Assembly (NCBI GenBank): GCA_035771175.1
Contig: CM069604.1
Coordinates: forward strand, 16,245,115-16,309,114
Length of the DNA stretch: 64,000 nt
Origin: Paratinospora sagittata
Taxonomy: Eukaryota; Streptophyta; Magnoliopsida; Ranunculales; Menispermaceae
Direction: 5' to 3'
Both the position numbers and the translations under genes were made by a program. The notes beneath the pieces are model-generated. The model made no database searches and was not told the DNA's origin. It saw only the letters and a program-made list of their open reading frames with translations. Shown one piece after another: positions 1-10,792 of the stretch. Each line of letters opens with the position of its first letter. Position 1 is the stretch's first letter.

Positions 1-1040
1 TCTCCTAGAGATGTGCACCCAGTCCCGGATGCGTCCTACCTGTTGGTATTCGAGTGATTGGATAGTGTTTTCTCTAATGAAATTCTTCTTATTCGGCTTC
101 GTCGAAACCCTAAAGTCCGTGAAGTCAACTCCCGCATGCTAGGTGAGCAATGTCACCAAAGCGCCATAGGGCAATGCCCTAGTGTAATGTCGTGTCCCGA
201 TGATGTGATTAAGGATGACGTGGGATAGGCAAATGCTGGTGCGACTATGCCTGCATTAAAGTAAGAAGGCATCCAGAGGATTAACCTTCATGGGCGAACT
301 CAAGCGAGGTATGATAACCCTTGAGATGATGTTGTAGAAGATCTTGAGTTGCAATCTAAAGATGGTGTTGGACACAATCAACACTCCATGTCCAGGCTCC
401 ACTCCTAACATGGTCCTCAAAGCTGTGATCCAATCATAATTAGGAAAAATGATTTCGTCGTCGTCCCTAGAGTAGGAGAAAGTAGGATCGATAGAGGAAA
501 GGCCAAATATCTCATCGAGAATGGATGGAGATATGTTAATATCAATGCCCAAAATCCTGGAGCGATAGCGAAGTGGGTCATTGCCAGAAACAAGAGCAAG
601 CCCAGAGTAGAAAACTCGGACTAACTCAGTGTAAATGGTGTCACCGTGAGGAACCTCTCCCATTTAGATATCTTGGTGAAGTGAGCAAATAGAGGCATGT
701 GAATCCTCATGAAGTCGTCAAAATTAACTCGGACACTCGGAGCGAGACGTCGAGTGTCAAATGGTTGAACGGCAACATCTAAAAGTTGTGGTCGAGAAGT
801 AGGTGAAGTCGCAGGTGTAGAGAGTGTAACATCGTCATCCGATGAGGATGAAGATGAAGGTGATAAAGGTGAAGGCTCGCGAGGTGGTGGTCGTGAGGCA
901 CGGGGTCGCCTCGTGGATAGTGGAGTGGATGTGGGGGATTCCTCAACCTCTACACATCGCTGTGTAGGCTTGGGTGTGGGCGTAGATGATTCGTTGATCT
1001 CCAATCAATGTTTAGAAACAATTATTTTTCTAGGAGCCAT
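1..1040 (-). pseudogene. Envelope-like / plant-transposon-type ORF2 of element C, 5' part, broken
   Basis: The frame opens at ATG 1040-1038 with MAPRK, like the MAPKTKK start of ORF2 in element B. A TGA at about 1005-1007 stops it after eleven codons, and the reading continues as a Ser/Thr/Pro-rich stretch. A frameshift near 640-660 joins a KWERFL segment to LVRVFYSGL. A TAA near 256-258 follows DAFLL, and a TAG follows VTLLT further on. Blocks shared with B are LVxxFYxxL, NIIxxxIxP, the LALPYG/LPFG region and GVDF/GVNF. The domain resembles proteins labelled 'envelope-like' or 'putative plant transposon protein' in plant retrotransposons; its biochemical role is unknown. It runs past base 1. 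Confidence 0.65.
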
Positions 1041-1438
1041 TTTGTCAAACACTATATGTGGAAACAAAATGAACTAAAGGGTTTTGAGTGAAAATGCAAA
1101 GAAAACGAACACAAAATGACTCAAAACAATGATGGGATGACGAGGAGGTGATGGCAACGAGAAAAACAAGCTTGAGAACTTCTATTTCTGTTGGAAATTG
1201 ACAAAGAAAAGATAAATTGAAAATTGATGGAAAGATAATGAAAAATGACGGTTTTGAATGAAAATGGGTTTATTAAATGGTGTTTTTGTGCATAAAAATG
1301 ATGGATTTGATGATAGAAATGAAGGGAAATGAGATTGGAACAAACAAAACACAACAAAAACAAGGTAGGAGAATCAGGCGAGAGAGAGAAGTGAAAACAA
1401 CAGTGAGAAATAGTGAAAAATGAGCTCTCGGGTCGACC

Positions 1439-1565
1439 TGACTGATTTATTATCAGTCTTAAGGAACACGTTCCTCTCAGGAGAAACACGCTCCTGTGTT
1501 ATCTGCAGAACACCTTCTAATGTTCATGTAGAGGAGCGCATTCCTCTTAATAGGAACGCGTTCCT
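1439..1565 (-). repeat. Dyad array upstream of ORF2 in element C
   Basis: Four dyads stand in two pairs: AGGAACACGTTCCT (1462-1475), AGGAG with CTCCT seven bases apart (1479-1495), AGGAGCGCATTCCT (1532-1545) and AGGAACGCGTTCCT (1552-1565), the last a perfect 14-bp palindrome. A further hairpin, GACTGAT with ATCAGTC, lies at about 1439-1457. The same motif fills the U3 of C's LTR (16030-16390). The flanks 1041-1438 (pyrimidine-rich leader of ORF2 on the minus strand) and 1566-1736 (AT-rich) hold no gene. Confidence 0.7.
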
Positions 1566-1736
1566 TAAGAACACAGAATACTAAATACTTTATTTTTTAT
1601 TTTCTTGAATTCCATTTTGATTAAATTGATAATTTATGATTGTTCAAGAAAAGATTGGTCATTTCTAAGTAAATGATACACACATAAAATGATAAAAACA
1701 ATGTAATCAAGATCATTTTCACCAAAATAACACACA

Positions 1737-3045
1737 TGTCACACCCCACCCGAACGCGCCTAAACCGACGAGACACTCACGGGCGGGGCGCGAATGCACT
1801 TTAACAATAATCGAGTGTGCAGGAACACAATTTAGTACAAGACTGATTTCATTAATTTCAAAATATATTTGCACATGAAATAGTAAAGGGAACATCCTCC
1901 CAAAATCCCAAATGAATAAGCAAAGGGTACAAAAATGTGGGCCCAAAACTTGCATCCAGTGCACCCTAATCTCCTGTGAAAAATTGGATAACAACTGAGC
2001 GAGTAAGTAAAATAGTTCGTGAATATAACAATTAATAAAGCAAACTTCATAATCAAATATCATAAATACACATCAAAGCATCATAATCAATACAACATGT
2101 ATGCATGACACCGTCTCGTATTGGTTTCATAATTTTACGGCACTTTGAGTTCACGTATCGCTGTCCGTCCAAAGGTAAACCCGAGTTCTCGGTTGTACGT
2201 ACCTACCCAAGGACGTCGCCCTGGATTTGCGTACATATGTCCATCCCCAGAAAATCTTAGGTTCTCATTGTACGTCCCTCTCCAGGGAAATATCAAAAAT
2301 ACTGAGCATTGCTTCTAACTATTATGTGTATCATAAACCACATGCCAATGCATCAACAGGTCTGGTCTTTACTAACATTAGACAGAATTTGACAACGTCT
2401 GGTGATCCGTATCAGGGTCGATATCACTATGTGCAAGGTTAGGACATTCAGTATCTCTTATACAAGATAGCTTTCAAATAAGAGCAACCAGATCAGTCTT
2501 CAGCTTGAGAGGTGAGACACAAGGTCTACTTAAATACCAATCGTCTAGAGCAGCACGCTACCACCCGTTCACTATTTAAAGTTACTGAGGACAAGAGTAA
2601 GTCTGGTTGAGCCACATTGACCACTAATCCAACATCGCAATAGTGTAATACATGATTTCTAATATACAGGCATAAGTATGATAAATATGAACATTATACT
2701 CAATAATGTAGTTAAATGAATAGTAGACATAATGATAAATGAATGTAAACTTTAATAAAAGTTATAAGACATGCAAACCTATGTTTTGTTCCCCACCTTC
2801 AGATAAAAACTCCTTCGCGAACTGACACTTTCCCCAGAGCAAAATCGCGTTGCACTGCGAAGAGAGTCTCAAAAGAGGGAAGAGAAAACTCAAGGAGAGT
2901 GTGGGAGAGAGAGAAATCACAAAAAACAAGTGATTTGGTGTGAAAATGAGGGGGGGAGCCCCCCTTTTATAGCAAAATGATGCCCGAAGTTTAATTTAAT
3001 TTATTTATTTATTTATTTATTTTGTGCAAACCTTGGGGTATTACA
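1737..3045 (-). repeat. 3' LTR of the gypsy chromovirus (1309 bp)
   Basis: In element sense it runs from TGTAATACCCC to GGGGTGTGACA, with TG...CA ends. A TATA box reads TATAAAA in element sense at about 2965-2971, just after an (ATTT)n stretch at 2998-3022. The GA-rich leader downstream of it matches the copies at 10793-12090 and 12091-12619. Diverged direct repeats around GTTCACGTA...GTACGT occupy about 2145-2290. It sits directly against the polypurine tract, which fixes it as the 3' LTR. Confidence 0.85.
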
Positions 3046-3064
3046 CTCTACCCCCCTTAAAAGG
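3046..3064 (-). promoter_or_regulatory. Polypurine tract next to the gypsy 3' LTR
   Basis: On the minus strand this reads CCTTTTAAGGGGGGTAGAG immediately before TGTAATACCCC. That is the plus-strand primer position and the typical purine tract of plant chromoviruses. The GAAATCC/GAGGGCGAAA stretch just upstream is also usual in this group. Confidence 0.85.
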
Positions 3065-3367
3065 ATTTCGCCCTCGAAATCAGTCCAAGTAGTCATGATT
3101 GCTATCAGCGTGAGATTTTCCACCGTTGTCATCGTTTGCTAGCTTAGGGTAGTGCCTGTAAGGTTCCTGAATAGCACTATGGCCGATAAAATCCTTAAAT
3201 CCTTAAAGAGTCGCCACAGGTTGCCAAAGAGGCCATTGCGTGTGTGCATCACTACCTCCATCGGTATTATTTTTAGACATCTGCATAGTTATTTAATTAT
3301 ATTAAGATATTGTAAACAAAGTTACATCATTTTATTAATAAGTGAAAAAGTACAATGTATCATATTA

Positions 3368-4500
3368 TCAATTATTACTAGAAAATAATTCAGGGTGTTT
3401 CTGTTTAATTGTTTCTTCTAGTTCCCATGTTGCTTCATCAACTCCGTGGTGATCCCAAAGCACCTTTACAAGTGGTATGCTACATCGCCTTAGTTCTTGA
3501 GTTTTTCTATTCAGAATTTGTATCGCTCTCTCTTGATACTTGTTTCCTTATTCAACCCGGACATTGAGCAGAGAGATGATATGTGAAGGATCAGGACGAT
3601 ACTTTCGAAGCATGGATACATGAAAAATGTCATGAACCTTAGACATGGACGATGGAAGGGACAAATGACAAGCAAGTTTGCCAATACGTTCAATGATATG
3701 AAATGGACTGATATACCGTGGGGAGAGCTTTCCTTTGATCCTAAAGCGTTTGACACCTCTTGTAGGATGAACTTTTAGAAAAACCAAGTCCCCCTTATCA
3801 AATTCTAGACTTTGTGCAACACGAAATCACTAATTTACTAGTGTGATATTCTCAGAAGTCTCTTGAACTAGTTCAGGCCCCAACTACGGTCGATCTGCCA
3901 TATCTAACTAGCATACCGGAGATCTGCAAGGGCGACCATAGAGAGCATCGTATTGTGCCATGCCGATACTTGTTTGGTAGCTGTTGTTGTATGCAAACTC
4001 AGCCAAATGTAAGTGTTTTGCCCATCAGTCATGAAAGTCCAAAATGCAGCAGTGTAACATGTCCTCCAAGATCTGGATCATGGTGATCCTGGAGCCCATT
4101 CTATTCTGGAAGTTTTGCCAAAAGTTTGATGTGAATCGAGGGTCTCGATCAGAGACGATCGTGAGTAGTATGCCATGGAGGCACATGGTCTCCCTTTCAT
4201 ACAGTTCGGCAAGCTTGGCGGGGTTATCCGTGAACTTTATTGGCAAAAAGTGTGCAAACTTTGTAAGTCTGTCAATGATAACCAAGATAACATCTTGCCC
4301 TTTATTATTTCTAGGCAAGGCCGTAACAAAATCCATTGCGATGTTCTCCCACTTCCATTCTCCAATAGGTAAAGGTTGGAAGAGTCCAGAGGGAAGTTTA
4401 CGTTCTGCCTTAACTTGCTGGCAAATGAGACATCGAGTAACGAAGTCTGCAATCGCCTTCTTCATTCTAGAAAACCAGAATTGTCGCTTGAGGTTGATTG
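3368..4500 (-). pseudogene. Gypsy integrase C-terminal half plus chromodomain, fragment
   Basis: On the minus strand the order is the end of the zinc-binding region (CLICQQVKAE), the catalytic core (MDFVTALP, then SDRDPRFTS), a C-terminal domain ending HDIFHVSMLRKY (about 3511-3787), and a chromodomain-like stretch (VKVLWDHHGVDEATWE, about 3385-3480) closing at a TGA at 3368-3370. Integrase would join element cDNA to host DNA, and the chromodomain would steer it to marked chromatin. Several frame changes and stops break the reading. The 5' side ends abruptly near 4500, where copia integrase sequence begins; reverse transcriptase and RNase H are missing. Confidence 0.85.
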
Positions 4501-6695
4501 ATACCTCTTACTCTTAAATGATGATCTGGTGTGCTTGCCAAGTTGACATGGTTCACAAACCTTGTAATTTAAGTAAGTTTCTTTAGAAATTCTCGTGGCC
4601 TGATCATGTTTAACAATCCTAGATATGTTGTCCATATTAATATGAGCTAATCTCTTATGCCATAGCCATGCATCATTACCAGAGATAGCACTTAAACATG
4701 TTATATTTTTTTTCTTCATGTCATTGAAGTTTCTTCAATACACATTCTTAATTCTAGATGCCATGAATGCAACAGTTTTATCAGCATGCTTGACCATACA
4801 CCTATTTGCCTCAAATGAAATGTCATAACCCTTGTCACATAATTGACTTATGCTCAAGAGATTATGCTTCAGCCCTTTAACATAAAGTACATAAAAAATG
4901 GATAGAGAATCATTACCAATAGTTCTAATGCCTTCAATATCACCTTTGCTATCGTTTCCGAAGGTGACATTTCCTCATTCCTTCTTTTCAAGGCTCAGAA
5001 AGTTAGATCTATCTCCAGACATGTGCCTAGAACAGCCGCTGTCTAGATATCATACATCTTCCTTTTTGCATATCTGCACAACATAAAATATTTTTGATTT
5101 TGGTACCCATGCTTGTTTGGGTCCATGCATGTTAGCATCAATATGAACAAAATTTTCAATCCATGCATATTTTCTTTGCTTTCTACGTAAAACATTGCAT
5201 CTGAGTATTGTATGACCTTCCCTATGACATTTGTTGCATTTTGGTTTCTTGGTCAGTACGGTATCGTACTCTTTTTGTTTACACCCATGAGTGTAGCCTA
5301 GTCCAGTCTTGTTGAATGCACATTTTTGTGATCCTAACATCATGTCAAATATCTTTTGACCATTTGTGAATTTAATCACTGTGCAGTGCAGGCCTTCCTT
5401 TTCTTTTCTAAGAGTTTCATTTTTATTTTTTAGTTTTCCAACAACTTTCTTAAGTTGTTCATTATCTAGAGACTGTCCGTCTAGCTCTTCTTGTTGGAAT
5501 TCAATTTCCTCAAGAGCTTTTTCAAGACTATGCTTAAGTTTTTCATTCTTCCTAATCTCTTTACTAAGTTTTGACTTAAGCTCCTGAGTATAAATGTTGA
5601 ACTCATGCGATTTGTCAATAGGTTCAGTTTTTACCTCTTGTGCTTGTCATTAAACATAATGCAGCCGTGGGATCTGAATCCACTTCATCTTCGCTTGAGC
5701 TTGAATCATCCCATGTGACTTTGAGAACTTTCTTGTCTTTTCTGTAAGATCCGGTGTTCTTCTTATATTGTACGGGGCATTCACTCTTTATATGACCTAG
5801 TTTGTTACAACTGTAACATATTAACTCTACAGGTTTAGATTCGGGTTTCTTTCCTTTCTGAGACTTTTAGTAAGAGTTATTCTTACTCTTTCTCCTTAGT
5901 AACTTATTGAACTTTCTGGATAACATAGCCATGTCATCTTCTGAGTCTGAATCAATTTTAGAACCAGTTTTAGCATTGAGGGCAATTGATTTCTTTTCTT
6001 TTTCCTCAATCTTAATTGGACACATTGTCTCTTTTAGCTTCATTTCATGAACTATTAATAAACCACACAGTTCATCAAAAGTGTATTCAGCCAGATTCTT
6101 GGCTTCTTCTATGGCTGTAGCTTTGGCTTCTCATGCTCTGGGTAGACCTCTTAGAAATTTTCTAACAGTTTCTTCTTGGTCATAGATTTTTCCTAGGTTC
6201 TTCATCTCATTGATGTTTGTTGTAAACCGAGCAATAGCTTCAACTATCGACTCAGTTTTTTTTCATCCTATAGGTTTCATATTTTTCAACTAACAGTTGG
6301 AGCTTTGCCTTTTTAACTTGCAAAGTTCCTTCGTGGGTGACCTCTAACTTGTTCCAGATTTCCTTAGCGGTTTCACACACACTAACTCTATTGAACTCTT
6401 CGACTGATAAACTGCAAAACAAAATATTTACAACTTGGTTATTCAATAGTTCTATTTTCTTTTCTTTAGCACTCCATTCGTTTATATCCTTTGGGACAGT
6501 AGCACCATCAACTATTGTAGTAGGTGCTGGACAACCGTGTATCAAAACATCGCACATCTCTAGATCTCGGGCTTTAACGTAATACCTAATCTTAGTTTTT
6601 CAGTATGAATAGTTTTCTCCCTTGAACAGTGGTGGTCGGTTGGTGGAGTTTCCTTCACTCAAGAGAGAAGTGCTTCTTTCGTTTTGTCCTTCCAT
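4500..6695 (-). pseudogene. Copia gag-protease-(integrase start) polyprotein of A-prime, truncated
   Basis: The start is ATG 6695-6693 (MEGQNERS), 53 bases beyond the PBS. A UBN2-type gag follows (about 6580-6000), then a Lys-rich part with a CCHC knuckle (CYSCNKLGHIKSEC, about 5770-5820) and the acidic DDSSSSEDE stretch. The protease region around 5030 codes for the DSGCSRHM area. The last readable part is the GAG-pre-integrase block WLWHKRLAH...CEPCQLGKHTRSSFK (4510-4719), after which the copia reading ends. Stops and frame changes are scattered, so no functional protein is possible. The same blocks occur in element A at 44112-45760. Confidence 0.85.
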
Positions 6696-6734
6696 ACTCA
6701 ATCAAAGATGGTTAGATACTTTGATGGTTAACTT

Positions 6735-6748
6735 GCTCTGATACCAAT
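6735..6748 (-). promoter_or_regulatory. Primer binding site (tRNA-Met type) of A-prime
   Basis: On the minus strand ATTGGTATCAGAGC follows directly after the LTR end CCAACA. This is the usual plant copia PBS, complementary to the 3' end of initiator tRNA-Met. Confidence 0.85.
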
Positions 6749-8727
6749 TGTTGGCCCAGATATGTCCAAGAGGAGGGGTGAATTGGACACGTAGCAGATT
6801 TTAACCTTTCTTGAAATTGTGCGGAATAATGAAAGCAAATTAAACAAAGTATAACAATGAGATATAGCAAATGTAAATGGGGCAATGCAAGATTTATAGT
6901 GGTTCGGCTGCTCCTACATCCACTACCTAACCTCCTCAGTTAGGATTTGTTCAAACTCTACTATGGACCTTTTTATGGGTGAAGATCAAACCGGAACACT
7001 TTCTCAGCTTACGGGTGTGAGAGGACCGTTTCTCTACTTACAGGTGAGAGAGAACCTATTCTCAACTTACTAGTGTGAGAAGACCGCTTACAACTTTGAG
7101 CAACACTTGCTCTAACTCAATGACTTACCCGTCACTACAATCTAATTACAGAATGAGATATGATTCCCTGTACTCAGAATCAAAATGATACTTACAATGC
7201 TTTGCATTGAACCTTCTGTTGCCACAGATTCAGCGAAATATGTATGATGAAGTTTATGCTGAAAACATGTTCAAATAACTTTTGTCTTCGTTAATGGGTT
7301 TTTGAAATAATGAAGAAGAAGATCGATCAACCCAGAAGACTTGAAGTTTTTCTTTCAAAAGATCATAAGATCAAGCACAAGTGAAAGAAGACTAACTTTC
7401 AAAAAGTGTTTTGGCGCAAAACGAAAACTGTCAAATACGTTTTGAATGAATATCAGTTTCGTATTTCATTTGTTGGTTTTTCTGCTCTAAGGCAGCACGT
7501 ATATATAAGAATAACAGAGGCGCAATGGACTTGGTAATTTTGGAGCTCTAAGTTATTTCAAATATAACATTAACATTCTTTCCATAAATGGATCGATACA
7601 GCTTAATGCATATTACGACGATAAGACCTAAATCATTTGATCCTTTCATGAATGAGGAATGTTCTGACAAAGTCTTCAGAATGTTTTAAAAAGTTCTGAA
7701 AAGTTGTACGATTCTGAAAAGTTCTGAAAAGTATTCGTACGTTTCTGAAAAAGGTTAACAGAAATGGCAGTAATGTCAGAACAACAAAAATATTTTTTAT
7801 GTCGTTTTGTTCCTTTGAGGGTGCTCATAGAACATCAACGTCCTACTGAATAATGAAGTAAGGGCGCTACTAAGTAGTAAGCGTCCTAACTTTCTTTTGA
7901 CAATTAAACGACTTAAAGCATGAGGATGCTATTTCGCAGTAAGCTTCCTGCTTTGTTTTAAAAATCAAAACATATGAGGGCGCTACTCAAGAGTAAGCGT
8001 CCTGAACTATTAAAAACAGTTTTAAAAACAATGTTTAAGCGAGCTGACGGACGGTGAGAGTCTTGAAAGTTACTTAAGTTGATTCTAAAGATGAGGGCAC
8101 ACCTACACAAGTCGCGTCCTGATAATTCATTCAACTTATAACTTATCAGCGTCCTTAAAGATAAAAAGATCTTTCAGCGAGTTGAAACTGAATCAGCGCC
8201 CTGACACTCTCCAAGGTTGATAAGAGAAAGGTCACTACTAATAAGTAAGAGTCCTTATTAATCAATAATTCAATTCAACCTTGAGCGTCCTAACATTTTA
8301 TCAGCGTCTTGACTTATCACGTCCAGGAGGGCGCTGCTAAAACATTAGCGTCCTAAAAGACTTTATAAAAGCGGTTTTTGATTTTTTGATTAAAACATAA
8401 TAAAACATAAAGTAACCGGATTAAATCAAACATGAAACCAATCGATTAAAACATGCAGGCATGCATATTGCTAAATCACATGGCATAGAAGGTCCTACAA
8501 CCTATCATAATTTAATCATACAAATAATCATCTTCAAACGATCATGGTTTTTAAGAAGATCTTTTAATACGTTCGCCATGCATCATTGAATCTTTGATAC
8601 CTTCAAGTAAGATTAGATATGCCATATGTGCAGTAATATCATGAACAAAATGTAGTTTTGTAATCATCAAAATCTTTCATAATAGGGACATCTTCTCGTC
8701 AGGGACATGAGGATAATTGGTTCAACA
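6749..8727 (-). repeat. 5' LTR of A-prime (1979 bp) with two hairpin arrays
   Basis: Element-sense ends are TGTTGAACCAATT...GGGCCAACA, matching the LTRs of A. A U3 array of dyads lies at about 7800-8360; clear units are GGGCGCT 7862-7868 with AGCGTCC 7880-7886, and 7978-7984 with 7996-8002. Their inner stems differ in step (ACTA/TAGT in one, ACTC/GAGT in the other). A TATATATA box is at 7500-7507. The leader holds three CTCAC...GTAAGT...GAGA hairpins (about 6995-7085), just before the PBS. Confidence 0.85.
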
Positions 8728-9310
8728 TCTTATGTGCCTCGTATGTTTGGCTATGGTGTAAAACAAAGTTAGAATGTTTATATAATAAGTATAAAACTTT
8801 GCAAGTATTTCAAATGTTTTGGTTCTGGTTTTTGTGAACATACATATATACTTCACTGAAAATCCATACGAGTCATAAAAATTCCACAATTATCCTCGGT
8901 AAATATCCTGATCTAACGTTTTATCACATTCTTATGTGTTCAAACTTTTTCGCTTAGTATTTTCGACTATTATTCAAATTCGTGCGTCCCATACCACATG
9001 AATTTGGAAATAAGGGTGTCAACTAAGTTAAGTTGTATGAACACGGTCTCTATAAAACATCAGCTGAAAAGGAGTTCACTAATAATATTGTCTAAATTTA
9101 TTTGTCGCATACCGTGTAAACTTAGTGATATTGTTAGTAATACAACTTTTTCCAAATTTTCTTTTCACACAAGGTCGTGGGTTTTCTTACTTCCACATTT
9201 ATTTAGTATCTTCCAATTTTGTTGTGTCCCATACCACTCCAAAGTTAGTGATACAAAAGAAAGAATGATTTTAAGTCAGCCCACCAAAGATAGTCTTAAA
9301 CAAAACATTT
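8728..9310. other. No gene seen
   Basis: This is AT-rich sequence between A-prime and the ORF2-like fragment. A short motif GTCCCATACCAC recurs (about 8985 and 9226) and a similar CGCATACCGTG occurs near 9107. I see no LTR ends or coding blocks. Confidence 0.5.
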
Positions 9311-10530
9311 TTATCCATATAAAAAAAAAATTACAATGCTAGTAACCATTCCTGATTTTTTTTGCCTACTACCGCTTCTTTTAGACCTCCTGCTAGGTAC
9401 AAAAAGACTACTAGAAGAAAGTTGATAAGTTGCTTGTTGTTCTTCGACGTTTTGCATACGTGATAACAAAATATTTTGAGTCTCCTCCATCCGAGCAATA
9501 CTAGTTACTATCACATTTAACTACTCAAATGGGTTAGTCGATTGCCGCATCGATGGTTGATAGGTTGACTATCCCATAGGTGAAGGGTAGGTTGTAGGCA
9601 TTGGTAGAAAGTATTGGCCATATGGTTGACTCATAGGTGGAGGGTAGTTGGTTTGATTGTACGGGGATTTCCTAACTGGAACCTCTTGGATGTTTGTATA
9701 TGCTTGAGTTAAAAAGTTTTGAAACAATGGACTCATTGGAATATCCTATCTTCCGAAATTTGGTGCCGCACAACTCTGTTGCTGTTGGTTCACAGGAACT
9801 TGTGGATTTGGCTGATACGGTACCTCAGGAGTTGGAAACCTTTGGTACGTAGTATTGCCTTGGGTTGGGAGGTTCCAGGAAGGTGGATTCACTGGAACTC
9901 CCTGTTTATCCAGATTTGGTTGAGGATGATTGAGGTTATGAAAAAAATCATCCTCAGAGAATAAATGATTGGGTTGACCATTATTCTGGGTTGGGTTTGT
10001 TGTAGGGTTCGGGTTTGGCTTATTATTTGGTGCCTCCATAACAGGAATCTTGCGCCGACTCTTTCGCTGACAACGTTCATTGTTGTCAATTGGGTGTACG
10101 ACTTTTTGGCGACGAAATTGAACAACTGTTCCTTGGACTCGGTGACCTCAGCAACCGTCTGGGGTTCGTGTGGATCAATGATTTTATCTCCAATTGGGAT
10201 CTCCATAAGTCGTGAAATAATTTCGACGATGGTAGAAATCTTTGGCCCCCTGACCATTATCTCTAAGACAGGGCTGATCCCATCTTCTTATAGTTCCACG
10301 CAATTCATGGCTTCATAGAAAGACTTCACTAAGTTGAAGGAGACGTAACCTTCAACCTTGATTATATTTAACCATCCCAGCGTTACGAGTTTCTTGTGAA
10401 GGATAGGACGGAGGCGAAAATCTTTATTGTCAATACTCCTCATAGTCATAACTCCCATTTTGAACAATTCCGTAAGTTTGGTGGGAATTGGTTCCCGACT
10501 ACTGGAAATCGTTCCTTCACTTGAGGCCAT
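9311..10530 (-). pseudogene. ORF2-like (envelope-like / plant transposon domain) fragment
   Basis: On the minus strand the reading starts at ATG 10530-10528 (MASSEGTI). The N-terminal segment LGWLNIIKVEGY...LVKSFYEAM resembles GWTKLLTL...LVSQFYLNL of B's ORF2. A later segment (VRGPKISTIVEIISRLMEIP) fits the next block of that domain. A Pro/Asn/Gln-rich stretch follows (about 9746-10039), then MEETQNILLSRMQNVEEQQ, a likely coiled coil (about 9400-9490). At least two stops or frame changes break it. It does not start MAP and is more distant than the C copy. It could instead be a gag-like protein of another element. Confidence 0.4.
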
Positions 10531-10569
10531 TATCTTGCTAAAAGGAAGATAAAATTGTGAAATATACAA

Positions 10570-10792
10570 TATATATTCCTAATATTTTTAAGATTTATGC
10601 CTTGTCTATTGGACAGTATTTTATAATTTTCTCTTGATGTTTATGCCATCATTTAATCCAAATTTTTGTCATTTGCAACAAATTACATATATATATATAT
10701 ATATAAATTCTAACTATATAAAACTATATAGTTTTCTAGATATATATAATATAAATCTTAACTATATATATAATTCATATATATATATATTG
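10570..10792. repeat. AT-rich tract with (TA)n microsatellites
   Basis: (TA)n runs lie at about 10686-10706 and 10775-10790. The tract replaces the first ~60 bases of the adjacent LTR, so the LTR break probably occurred within or next to this unstable sequence. Confidence 0.7.

Larger units (their letters stand above)
4500..8727 (-). mobile_element. Element A-prime: 3'-truncated copia (SIRE-type) retrotransposon
   Basis: A complete 5' LTR (6749-8727), PBS, gag, protease region and the start of integrase are present, all homologous to element A at 42089-48201. The element stops at about 4500 inside the integrase region; catalytic core, reverse transcriptase, RNase H and 3' LTR are missing. 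Gypsy integrase sequence follows on the same strand. Because only one LTR survives, no target-site duplication can be checked. Confidence 0.85.

Noticed and set aside
7800..8360. U3 dyad array as a CRISPR array or tandem tRNA-like genes
   Set aside because: Arms are short and units lie inside LTRs in every copy; there are no A and B boxes and no constant repeats.
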